A stretch of DNA of 64,000 nucleotides from Terriglobia bacterium (GTDB lineage Bacteria; Acidobacteriota; Terriglobia; Acidiferrales; UBA7541), in contig JAIQGG010000003.1 of the NCBI GenBank assembly GCA_020072785.1, positions 1 to 64,000 on the forward strand, in the 5' to 3' direction. Position numbers and translations under genes: made by a program. The notes beneath the pieces were generated by a model that worked only from the letters and a program-made list of their open reading frames with translations, was not told the DNA's origin and did no database searches. How positions within the stretch are numbered: the stretch's first letter is position 1; each line of letters starts with the position of its first letter. Below, piece after piece: positions 26,580-34,399 of this stretch.

Positions 26580-26594
26580 GACCGCAAAGCGGTC
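26580..26594. repeat. Dispersed palindrome, copy 4
   Basis: GACCGC-AAA-GCGGTC keeps the inner 6 bp of the arms seen at 820, 1084 and 6285. It lies 42 bases upstream of the HAD gene. Confidence 0.5.
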
Positions 26595-26636
26595 GAAACG
26601 GTGCGCTTTTTACAGGGGCGCGCCACGCGGACCGCC

Positions 26637-27323
26637 ATGCGACGCCACACACTGCTGATCGACGCCGACGACACACTCTGGGAGAACAACGTTTTTTTCG
26701 AGAAGCTGATCGAAGACTTCATCAGCTTCGTGGAGCCCTGCGGATATCCGCGCGCGTTCATCCGGCACGTGCTGAACGAGACAGAACGCAAGAACATCCG
26801 GCAGCACGGCTACGGGGTGCGCAGCTTCGGCCGCTCCCTCGAGGAGACCTACCTGCAGCTCGCCGGGGAGATGGTGCAGCACGAAACGCTGGCGCGGATC
26901 CACGAACGCGTGGTGGACCTGGAACGCACGCCGCCGAAGATTATGGATGGCGTCCCGGATACGCTGGCCTACCTGGTGCAGAAGCACCGGCTGATCCTGT
27001 TCACCAAGGGCGAGCCGGCGGAGCAGGCCGCGAAGGTGCAGCGCTCCGGACTACAGGGCTTTTTCGAGGCTATCGAGATCGTGCCGGAGAAGGACCAGGC
27101 CACCTACCACGGCCTGGTGCACAAACACAAAATCGTGAAAACGCAGGGCTGGATGATCGGCAACAGCCCGCGCAGCGACATCAATCCGGCAGTGCGCGTG
27201 GGATTGAACGCCGTCTACATCCCGCACGCCAACACCTGGGAGCTGGAGCATGAGCCAGTGGTCGGCGGAAGCGGCAAGCTGATGATCCTGCCGGCGTTCC
27301 GCGAGCTGCGCACGCACTTCTGA
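26637..27323 (+). CDS. HAD-superfamily hydrolase
   Basis: The 228-residue product has HAD motif I at its N-terminus (LLIDADDTLW, nucleophile D9 and general acid D11). Motif II is in LILFTKG, Lys motif III is around KVQRSG, and motif IV is replaced by the IGNSPRSDINPAVRVG phrase. A helical cap (about 20-95) suggests a small-molecule phosphatase. The substrate is unknown. Confidence 0.87.
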   Translation: MRRHTLLIDADDTLWENNVFFEKLIEDFISFVEPCGYPRAFIRHVLNETERKNIRQHGYGVRSFGRSLEETYLQLAGEMVQHETLARIHERVVDLERTPPKIMDGVPDTLAYLVQKHRLILFTKGEPAEQAAKVQRSGLQGFFEAIEIVPEKDQATYHGLVHKHKIVKTQGWMIGNSPRSDINPAVRVGLNAVYIPHANTWELEHEPVVGGSGKLMILPAFRELRTHF

Positions 27324-27424
27324 AGCGTCTTTCCCTGTTCCAATTTGGATGTTGTACCGGGACGGTTTCACTCGACATAGTCACACTTTCCCCGAAGAAC
27401 GCGAACGGGAGGATGGTTTTGGCC

Positions 27425-28585
27425 ATGGCAACAGCAACCGAGCCGAAAGCAACGGACTGGCGGCAGGAGTGGTTTGAATTCGAGGATGTCACCTATCTGA
27501 ACACGGCGACGCACGGGCCGATGCCGAAGGCTTCCGTGCGCGCCACGCAGGCCGCTCTGGAATGGAAGAAATTTCCGCAGCTCATGCAGGATGCGGCCCT
27601 CTTCGAGACGCCCAACCGCGTTCGCGCCTCCCTTGCACGATTGATCGGCGCAAGACCCGAGGAGATCGCGCTGACTACCGGCGCCAGCAGCGGGATGGCC
27701 GCGGTGGCGTACGGACTCTCCTGGAAGCCGGGCGACGAAATCGTCACCGGGAGGAGCGAGTTTCCCGCGCAGTTCACCGCCTGGAAACCGCTGGAGGAAC
27801 GCGAGGGCGTGCGGCTGCGGGTTGTCGCGCCCCGGGAGAGGTTCCACACGGCAGACGATTTCATCGCGGCGCTGACAGCGAAGACAAAACTCGTTTCGGT
27901 GAGCCTGGTGCGCTTCGACGATGGCTCGCTGCTGGACGCGGCGCGCCTCGCGGCGGCGTGCCATGCGCAGGCAGCGTACCTGATGCTCGATATCAGCCAG
28001 TGCTGCGGGGCGATTCCGCTGGATGTAGCGCAACTGGGCGCCGACTTCCTCGCCTGTGCAGGCTATAAATGGCTGCTCAGCCCGTACGGCACGGGATTTT
28101 TCTGGATCAAGAGCGCGCACATCGAAACGATGCGTCCCGGCCCCTTCTATTGGCAGGCGCTGCCCGGGGCGGACCGCTTTGCGACGCTGACCTTCGACGA
28201 TCCGAAGCCGGGTCCGGGGGCGCGGCGGTGGGACTCGCCGGAAACAGCCAGCTATTTCAATCTGGCGGCGATGGACGCATCACTGGAGTTTGTGCTGCGG
28301 GTGGGGCCGGCGACGATCGCAGCGCACAACGCCAAGCTGATCGCGCAACTCTTCGAACGGCTGCCGCGCGACCGGTGTGTTGTGGCGAGCCCGCAGGATG
28401 CGGGGCGGCGCGGGCCGTACGGCTGCTTCGCGGCGCGCACCGCGGAGAAGACCGCGGCGCTGTACGAGCGGTTACGGGCGGAGAAGATCGTGGTGAGCCT
28501 GCGCGAGGGAAGCCTGCGCGTTTCGCCGCACCTGTTCAATTCGGAGCGGGACATCGACCGGCTGATCACGGCGGTGACGGCGTGA
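27425..28585 (+). CDS. Class V aminotransferase-like PLP enzyme
   Basis: The 386-residue product shows the class V (IscS/isopenicillin epimerase-like) pattern: YLNTATHGPMP, LTTGASSGMAAVAYGL (PLP phosphate), LMLDISQCCGAIPLDV, and AGYKWLLSPYGTGFFW with the PLP-binding Lys. A Cys-containing loop typical of desulfurases is not evident. The start at 27425 is chosen because the GGGAGG abuts the first ATG at 27413. It is translationally coupled to the next gene. Confidence 0.88.
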   Translation: MATATEPKATDWRQEWFEFEDVTYLNTATHGPMPKASVRATQAALEWKKFPQLMQDAALFETPNRVRASLARLIGARPEEIALTTGASSGMAAVAYGLSWKPGDEIVTGRSEFPAQFTAWKPLEEREGVRLRVVAPRERFHTADDFIAALTAKTKLVSVSLVRFDDGSLLDAARLAAACHAQAAYLMLDISQCCGAIPLDVAQLGADFLACAGYKWLLSPYGTGFFWIKSAHIETMRPGPFYWQALPGADRFATLTFDDPKPGPGARRWDSPETASYFNLAAMDASLEFVLRVGPATIAAHNAKLIAQLFERLPRDRCVVASPQDAGRRGPYGCFAARTAEKTAALYERLRAEKIVVSLREGSLRVSPHLFNSERDIDRLITAVTA

Positions 28586-29502
28586 CGCGCTGGCCGCGGA
28601 TTGCGGTGATCGGCGCGGGAGCGGTGGGCGGGTATTTCGGCGGGTTGCTGGCGCGCGCAGGCGCGCCGGTGGTGTTCGTGGGGCGGGCGGGATTTGCCGA
28701 AGCCGTGAAGAAGAACGGGTTGATTCTCGACACGCTGAGCTTTCAGGAAAGCGTCCGGGTTGAGGCTTCCAGCGAACTGAGTGCGGCGCGCGGCGCGGAA
28801 CTGGTGCTTTTCTGCGTGAAGACGACGGACACCGAGGCGGTGGCACGGGAGCTGGCTCCGCTGCTGGCGGCGGAGGCGATCGTCGTCAGCATGCAGAACG
28901 GAGCGGACAACGCGGAGCGCATTCGCGCCGCCTCCGGCATCGCGGCTTTGCCCGCTGCCGTCTACGTAGCAGCCGCGGTGCCGGAGCCCGGCCGGGTGAA
29001 GCACGCCGGGCGCGGCGATCTGGTCGTCGGGCCGCGCGACGCGCGCACGGAAAAGGTCGCGGCGGTTTTCGAACGCGCCGGAGTTCCCTGCCGCATTTCG
29101 GAGAACATCGAGGGCGAACTGTGGACGAAGCTGCTCATGAACTGCGCGGGCAACGCGATCTCGGCGCTGGCGCGCGTGACATACGGAACGATCGCCGCGG
29201 ATGAAGATGCGCGCACGCTCGTCGCCGCGGTGGTGCGCGAAGTGCTGGAGGTCGCGCGGGCGGCGGGAGCGCAGGTGCCGGGAATGGAGACGCCGGAAGC
29301 GGTCATTGCCACAGCGCTGAAACTTTCCGCGCAGATGAGCCATGCGACGTCCTCGACGGCGCAGGACCTGGAGCGCGGCAAGCGCACGGAGATTGCTTCG
29401 CTGAACGGCTACGTGGCGCGGCGCGGGGCGGAGCTGGGCGTGGCCGCGCCGGTGAACCAGGCGCTATATGCGCTGGTGAAGCTGGCGGAAGCGCGCGGCT
29501 GA
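28582..29502 (+). CDS. panE: 2-dehydropantoate 2-reductase-like (ketopantoate reductase family)
   Basis: The 306-residue product has the NAD(P)-binding IAVIGAGAVGGYFGGLLARAG, then VLFCVKTTDT and VSMQNGADN. The catalytic-domain phrase LWTKLLMNCAGNAISAL and SSTAQDLERGKRTEIASLNGYV near the end complete the PanE pattern. It reduces ketopantoate in pantothenate synthesis or a related 2-keto acid. The GTG start overlaps the upstream TGA (GTGA), so it is coupled to the aminotransferase. Confidence 0.9.
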   Translation: MTRWPRIAVIGAGAVGGYFGGLLARAGAPVVFVGRAGFAEAVKKNGLILDTLSFQESVRVEASSELSAARGAELVLFCVKTTDTEAVARELAPLLAAEAIVVSMQNGADNAERIRAASGIAALPAAVYVAAAVPEPGRVKHAGRGDLVVGPRDARTEKVAAVFERAGVPCRISENIEGELWTKLLMNCAGNAISALARVTYGTIAADEDARTLVAAVVREVLEVARAAGAQVPGMETPEAVIATALKLSAQMSHATSSTAQDLERGKRTEIASLNGYVARRGAELGVAAPVNQALYALVKLAEARG

Positions 29503-29620
29503 GCGGGCGGCGCGGGACGCACGGTTAACTGCAGGATTCATTCTGAACAACGAGCTGCTGGAGAAGATTGGGGCTAGGTGTGTGTTTGCAGATGGTTTCC
29601 CCGCGGTGACGGTGCAGCTG

Positions 29621-29708
29621 AGATCCTTCAGCGAACTTCGGTTTCGGGAGTCCGAGGGACTCCACCGGGGTCCTGACACCGGACCTCATCGATTCGCTTC
29701 AGAATGAC
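29621..29708 (-). repeat. Dispersed intergenic repeat, copy 2 (diverged)
   Basis: On the minus strand it reads GTCATTCTGAAGCGAATCG and ends CTGAAGGATCTC, matching the element at 10563-10645 with an interior of two short hairpins (GGAGTCC/GGACTCC and GGGGTCC/GGACCTC). Confidence 0.55.
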
Positions 29709-29742
29709 AGCAGCCGATGGTTACGAGTCAAGCGACGCGGTT

Positions 29743-31458
29743 TCAGTAGATGGGGGCGATGGCGCGGAAGGGGATGCGCACGATGGCTTCGAGTTCAACG
29801 GGAGAGCCGGCGCGCTGCGCGGGATGGAAACGCCAATGGGCGAGGGCGTCCACGGCGTTGGCATCAAGGCGCCGGTCGATGCCGCGGACGAGCTGGATGC
29901 TGTCCACGGAGCCGTCGCGGCGGATCACTGCATAGAGAATCACTTCCCCTTCGATGCGCTCCTGAATGAGAGAGGGGGGATATTTCGGATCGACCTTGTG
30001 CAGGGGCACAGGGCCAACGAGGTCGCCGGCGGGCAGAGCGGGCGGGGCCTCGGGATCGCGGTGCAATTCGGAAAAATTGAGGACCCAGCTTCCAGTCACG
30101 CTGTTCAGGTTGGGCATGTTCACGTACAGGGTATAGACGCGCTTGGGACCGAACACCGCTTCGGGTTTGGCGCCGGGCGGGAGCGCGGCGAAATTGGGCG
30201 GGGTGTAGCGCGGCGGCGCAGCGGCGGCGTCCGCGCGCGGCTGGAGATGGCCAGGTAACGCGTGCACCGGCAGGACGCGCAAGGAAAGCGCCTTGCCGCC
30301 AAGGCCGGAAACGACGCTGGATTTTTCCGGATGGCCGCCGCTGATGCTCACGGCGGGCGAGTTGCCCGCGGCTGTTGTGCCGGCGGAGCCGTTGTTGCCG
30401 GGTGCGGCAGAGGAGCCGTTTATCGCCGTGGGGCGCGCGGCAGAGGGCGAGCCTTCCGGAGAGATGGACACGCGCGCCGAGAGATTCCCCTCGGGTACAA
30501 GGAAGGCCGGTGCGGGCGCCGCCGGGGTTGCGGAGAGCGCAATCAGCGTCTCGGAGTCACCCCCGGCAGCGCCGGGGAGAGCCGGGGCGAGTTCCGGTGC
30601 GGGTGCGGTGTCTCCGATTTGTCTGCGCGGGGCTGCGCGCGGCGCGCTGGCCGGGTTGATCTGCAGCTTGGGCCTCTGCGGAGCGGCGGAGGAGGCAAAA
30701 CTCAGGTCACCGAGCTTCGGTTCGAGATTGGGAAGATCCGGCGCGGGCGCGTTTACCGTGGCCGCCGGGGCGCGCTGCTCGCGCGGGCGGAGCCTGGCAA
30801 GCGCCTCCGCGCTGATGGCGATGCGCGGACGCGCGGGCTGGGCGGCAGGAGCGAGCTGCACGATGTTGGGCAGGTTGGGGAGAAACTTCGGGGCCTCAGG
30901 TGGCGCGGCGGGACGCATGAGCGTCTGCCGCGGATGCGTGGGATGGGACGAATCGGTGAAGATGCGCTGGCGCGGATGAAAGGCGCCGGCGTGCTGCGGC
31001 GCTTCCGGCGCGGAGCGCGGACTGGGCCGGGGCTTTTCCGCAGGCCGCGCGGAGCGCTCCGGGAGATCGAGGAGCGGCAGGTCGTTGATGGGGCCGGACC
31101 AGACGAGCTGGGCGTTTTCAAATTCGGGCGAGTGGCGCCGGGCGGCGGGCAGGTTGGGCCACGGAAAAATAAAGAAGACCACGTGCCAGAGCGCGGCAGC
31201 CAGCACGGCGATAAACGGAATGCGGCGTTCGATCCAGCAATCGCGGAAGAATTCTCCGGAGAGAAACTTTCTGGGGGCGGCGGGTCCGGCCAGAAGAGCC
31301 ACGACGCTGCTGGCAAGGCTTTGATGGAAACTGCCCCAGGGGACGTCGAACTGCGGCGGGGCGCCGGCGGGGAGAGACACGGCCGCGACGGGCTTCTGCG
31401 CCAGCCCGAGAAGATCGAACGCGCCGTGAACCTGTTGCCAGACCATTCCTTCGTTCAT
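29743..31458 (-). CDS. TonB-family energy transducer-like protein
   Basis: The 571-residue product has a hydrophobic segment at about residues 78-100 (IPFIAVLAAALWHVVFFIF), preceded by about 75 cytoplasmic residues. A long Pro/Ala-rich periplasmic linker follows. The C-terminal TonB domain (about 480-571) includes YPPSLIQERIEGEVILYAVIRRDGSVDSIQLVRG and ALAHWRFHPA. It could couple the proton motive force to TonB-dependent receptors such as the one at 59727. No exbB/exbD lies beside it. ATG 31458 follows AAGG. Confidence 0.82.
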   Translation of the reverse strand: MNEGMVWQQVHGAFDLLGLAQKPVAAVSLPAGAPPQFDVPWGSFHQSLASSVVALLAGPAAPRKFLSGEFFRDCWIERRIPFIAVLAAALWHVVFFIFPWPNLPAARRHSPEFENAQLVWSGPINDLPLLDLPERSARPAEKPRPSPRSAPEAPQHAGAFHPRQRIFTDSSHPTHPRQTLMRPAAPPEAPKFLPNLPNIVQLAPAAQPARPRIAISAEALARLRPREQRAPAATVNAPAPDLPNLEPKLGDLSFASSAAPQRPKLQINPASAPRAAPRRQIGDTAPAPELAPALPGAAGGDSETLIALSATPAAPAPAFLVPEGNLSARVSISPEGSPSAARPTAINGSSAAPGNNGSAGTTAAGNSPAVSISGGHPEKSSVVSGLGGKALSLRVLPVHALPGHLQPRADAAAAPPRYTPPNFAALPPGAKPEAVFGPKRVYTLYVNMPNLNSVTGSWVLNFSELHRDPEAPPALPAGDLVGPVPLHKVDPKYPPSLIQERIEGEVILYAVIRRDGSVDSIQLVRGIDRRLDANAVDALAHWRFHPAQRAGSPVELEAIVRIPFRAIAPIY

Positions 31459-31524
31459 TATACCTTGCGGGATTAGACGCCCGGGCACGGCCAGATGCTG
31501 CCCGCATGACGCGTCTGCGGAAAT

Positions 31525-31557
31525 CCAAAAAAGAAAGATGCCGGCCTAAAGGCCGGC
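31525..31557 (-). terminator. Terminator after recG-rsmD
   Basis: GCCGGCC-TTTA-GGCCGGC (stem 31540-31557) is followed on the minus strand by CTTTCTTTTTT. The hairpin resembles the REP-like ones near 16300. Confidence 0.75.
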
Positions 31558-31558
31558 G

Positions 31559-32140
31559 CTATACGGAGAGCGCCTCCATTTGGTAGAAGCTGAGGGCGGC
31601 GTCGCCTTGCTCGAGGAGACGCGTGCGGCGAAGCTTGCCAAAGCGCTCGGGGAGCGCGAGTTTGTTGCGGTGCTCGACGACGACGCGGGCGTCCGGCGCC
31701 AGGAAATTCGCGGCGCCGAGAAGCGCGAGGACGCGGGCGTATTCGGCTTCCTCGGCCCAGGGGGGATCGAGAAAAACGATGTCGGCGGCCCAGGCGGGAT
31801 CGGCGGCGTGGCGCGCGGCGAGCATCTCGATACCGCGCAGGGCATCCACGGCTAGGACGGTGGCTCCGGTGGTGACGCCCAGGGCGTCGAGGTTCTGGCG
31901 GATGAGCGCGGCGGCGGGCGCATGCTTCTCGACGAAGACGGCGTGTGCGGCGCCGCGGCTGAGGGCTTCGATGCCCACGGCACCGGTGCCGGCGTAGAGG
32001 TCCACGAAGCGCGCGCCGGCGGTCTGCGGGCCGAGGATATTGAAGAGCGTTTCGCGCAGGCGGTCGCTGGTGGGACGCAGCTTCATCCCCCGGGAGCTCT
32101 TCAGGACACGGCTGCGATATTTTCCGGCGATGATGCGCAT
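31559..32140 (-). CDS. rsmD: 16S rRNA (guanine966-N2)-methyltransferase
   Basis: The 193-residue product starts MRIIAGKYRSRVLKSSRG. It has the LRPTSDRLRETLFNIL phrase, the SAM motif FVDLYAGTGAVGIEALSRG and the catalytic DPPW (FLDPPW). It methylates G966 of 16S rRNA. Its ATG is 3 bases after the recG stop, so the two form an operon. Confidence 0.95.
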   Translation of the reverse strand: MRIIAGKYRSRVLKSSRGMKLRPTSDRLRETLFNILGPQTAGARFVDLYAGTGAVGIEALSRGAAHAVFVEKHAPAAALIRQNLDALGVTTGATVLAVDALRGIEMLAARHAADPAWAADIVFLDPPWAEEAEYARVLALLGAANFLAPDARVVVEHRNKLALPERFGKLRRTRLLEQGDAALSFYQMEALSV

Positions 32141-32143
32141 GGC

Positions 32144-34267
32144 CTAACCGATGCGAGCAAGATGATAGCGCTGATGCCAGTGCGGCGGGAGAACGCGCAG
32201 GACGGACTGCAGCGCGGCAGCCTGCGCGTGGTCTTCGACGAGAGCGAAGGCTTCGCCGCGCGCGAGTTCGAGCAGCTCGCGGTCGCGCAAGGGGTTGGCG
32301 ATGTGGAAGCCGAGGTCGCCGTGCTGCCGGGTGCCGAAGAATTCGCCGGGGCCGCGGAGCTGCAGGTCGGTTTCGGCGATTTCGAAGCCGTTGGTCGTGC
32401 GCACCAGGGTCTCGAGGCGGAGGCGGGCCTCGTCGCTCATGCGCTGCGGGCCGACCAGGATGCAGAAGGATTTTTCGCCGCCGCGGCCGATGCGCCCGCG
32501 CAGCTGGTGGAGCTGGGAGAGGCCGAAGCGCTCGGCGTGCTCGATGACCATGACCGAAGCGTTGGGGACGTCCACGCCGACCTCCACGACAGTGGTGGCC
32601 ACGAGGATCTGCAGCTCGTTGGCGCGGAAGCGCTGCATGACGCCGTCTTTCTCTTCGCTGGAGAGGCGGCCGTGGAGCAGGCCGAGGCGCAGCGTGGGGA
32701 AGACCTCTTTGGAAAGGCGCGCGTATTCAGCGATGGCGGCCTTCAATTCGAGCTTGGACTCCTCGATAACCGGATAGACGACGAAGGCCTGGCGCCCGCG
32801 GGCGATTTCACCGCGGAGAAATTCCCAGACGCCGGGGAGATGCGGCTCGCTGGTGAGGCGGGTCTCGATGGGGGTGCGGCCCGGGGGCAGCTCGTCGAGA
32901 AGCGAGACGTCGAGATCCCCGTAGAGGGTGAGGGAGAGCGTGCGCGGGATGGGCGTGGCGGTGAGGACGAGGACGTGCGGGGCGTGGCCGTGGCTGGCGG
33001 CTTTGTCCATCAGGCGCTTGCGCTGCAGGACGCCGAAGCGGTGCTGCTCGTCGATGCAGGCGAGGCCGAGGCGGGCGAACTCGGCGTCCTCCTCGATAAG
33101 GGCGTGGGTGCCGATGACCAGCTGGGCTTCGCCGCTGCGGATGCGCTCGCGGGCCGCGGCTTTTTCCTTGGGCTTGAGGCCGCTGATGAGGAGCTCGACG
33201 CGGTAGCCGGCACGGGCGAGGATGCGCCGCGCGGAGAGAAAATGCTGCACGGCGAGAATTTCCGTGGGAGCCATAAGCGCGGCCTGGCAGCCGTTTTCGA
33301 TGGCGATCACCGCGGCCTCCAGGGCCACGATGGTCTTGCCGCTGCCGACGTCCCCCTGCAGGAGGCGGTTCATGGGGGCGGGCTTTTCGAGGTCGGCGGC
33401 GATCTCCGCGAGAACACGCTTCTGCGCGGCGGTGGGCTTGAAGGGGAGAATGCGCTTGAGGGCTTCGCGGACGCGCTCTTCGCGGACGGCGAAGGCGATG
33501 GCGTTTTGGCGGCGAGTGGCGCGGCGGTCAAGGGCCAGACTGAGCTGGTAGAGAAAGAACTCGTCGAAGATGAGGCGCCGCTGCGCGGGCGAGGAGAAGG
33601 CGTTGAGGGCGTCGATGGACTCCGTCGCGGGGGGGAAATGCGCGGCGATGAAGGCTTCGCGGCGTGGCGGGTAGCCGAGGCGCTGGCGCAGCGGGGCGGG
33701 GAGCGGATCGGGAAAATCCGCGGCGAGCTGCTGCAGGGCCATATACATGGCGCGGCGGATGCCGCGCGAGCCGAACGTGCCGATGGCTTCGTAGATGGGC
33801 ACGATGCGCCCGACTTCCGTGGAGTCCTCACCCTCGCCGCTGAGCAGCTCCATCTGCGGGTTGACCATCTCGATGCGCGCGGGGCGCAGGCGGTCGATTT
33901 CGGCCTTGCCGTGGAGGATGACCAGCTGGCCCGGCTTGAGGCGGCCTTCCAGGTAGCCCCCGTGAAAAAACTTGCAGGGGAGCGAACCGGTGTCGTCCTG
34001 CACGAGGAGGTGATAGACGGCGTCGGCTTTGTGGAAGCCGCGGAGGGATTGCACGGCGCCGCCGCTCGCGACGCGGGCGCGGATGGTGTAGGTGCCGCCG
34101 GGCTGGATCTCGCGGATGGTGGAAAAGTGGATGCGGTCTTCGTAGCGAAAGGGGAGATAGGCGAGGAGATCCTCGAAGGTGCGGATGCCGCGCTTGGCGA
34201 GCATCTCGGCGCGCTGCGGGCCGACGCCCTTGAGCATGCGCACTTCGGTGGTGAGAGGCAGCGGCAT
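32144..34267 (-). CDS. recG: ATP-dependent DNA helicase RecG
   Basis: RecG remodels stalled forks and branched DNA. The 707-residue product has an N-terminal wedge region (LKGVGPQRAEMLAKRGI, DLLAYLPFRYEDR). The SF2 motifs are Walker A QGDVGSGKT, TAT-type LTATPIPRTLSLTLYGDLD, a DEQH box (CIDEQHRFG), and the TRG-like C-terminal LHQLRGRIGRG. ATG 34267 is chosen; the open frame continues far upstream on the opposite strand of the CPBP gene and is not coding there. Confidence 0.96.
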   Translation of the reverse strand: MPLPLTTEVRMLKGVGPQRAEMLAKRGIRTFEDLLAYLPFRYEDRIHFSTIREIQPGGTYTIRARVASGGAVQSLRGFHKADAVYHLLVQDDTGSLPCKFFHGGYLEGRLKPGQLVILHGKAEIDRLRPARIEMVNPQMELLSGEGEDSTEVGRIVPIYEAIGTFGSRGIRRAMYMALQQLAADFPDPLPAPLRQRLGYPPRREAFIAAHFPPATESIDALNAFSSPAQRRLIFDEFFLYQLSLALDRRATRRQNAIAFAVREERVREALKRILPFKPTAAQKRVLAEIAADLEKPAPMNRLLQGDVGSGKTIVALEAAVIAIENGCQAALMAPTEILAVQHFLSARRILARAGYRVELLISGLKPKEKAAARERIRSGEAQLVIGTHALIEEDAEFARLGLACIDEQHRFGVLQRKRLMDKAASHGHAPHVLVLTATPIPRTLSLTLYGDLDVSLLDELPPGRTPIETRLTSEPHLPGVWEFLRGEIARGRQAFVVYPVIEESKLELKAAIAEYARLSKEVFPTLRLGLLHGRLSSEEKDGVMQRFRANELQILVATTVVEVGVDVPNASVMVIEHAERFGLSQLHQLRGRIGRGGEKSFCILVGPQRMSDEARLRLETLVRTTNGFEIAETDLQLRGPGEFFGTRQHGDLGFHIANPLRDRELLELARGEAFALVEDHAQAAALQSVLRVLPPHWHQRYHLARIG

Positions 34268-34399
34268 GGCCCTGCATTTATACCATTGCCGCGGCCGGAA
34301 CCCACGCTGCGGCGCTGCGGGCGCCAGGGATACTTGCGCGGCGCGGCTGCGTATAGCTAGAGTGGGCTGTCTGCGCCGCGCGCGGCGAGGAGGATTTTT

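Noticed and set aside
31922-34360. 812-codon open frame opposite recG
   Set aside because: Low-complexity acidic product lying antisense to a well-supported gene; a composition artefact.
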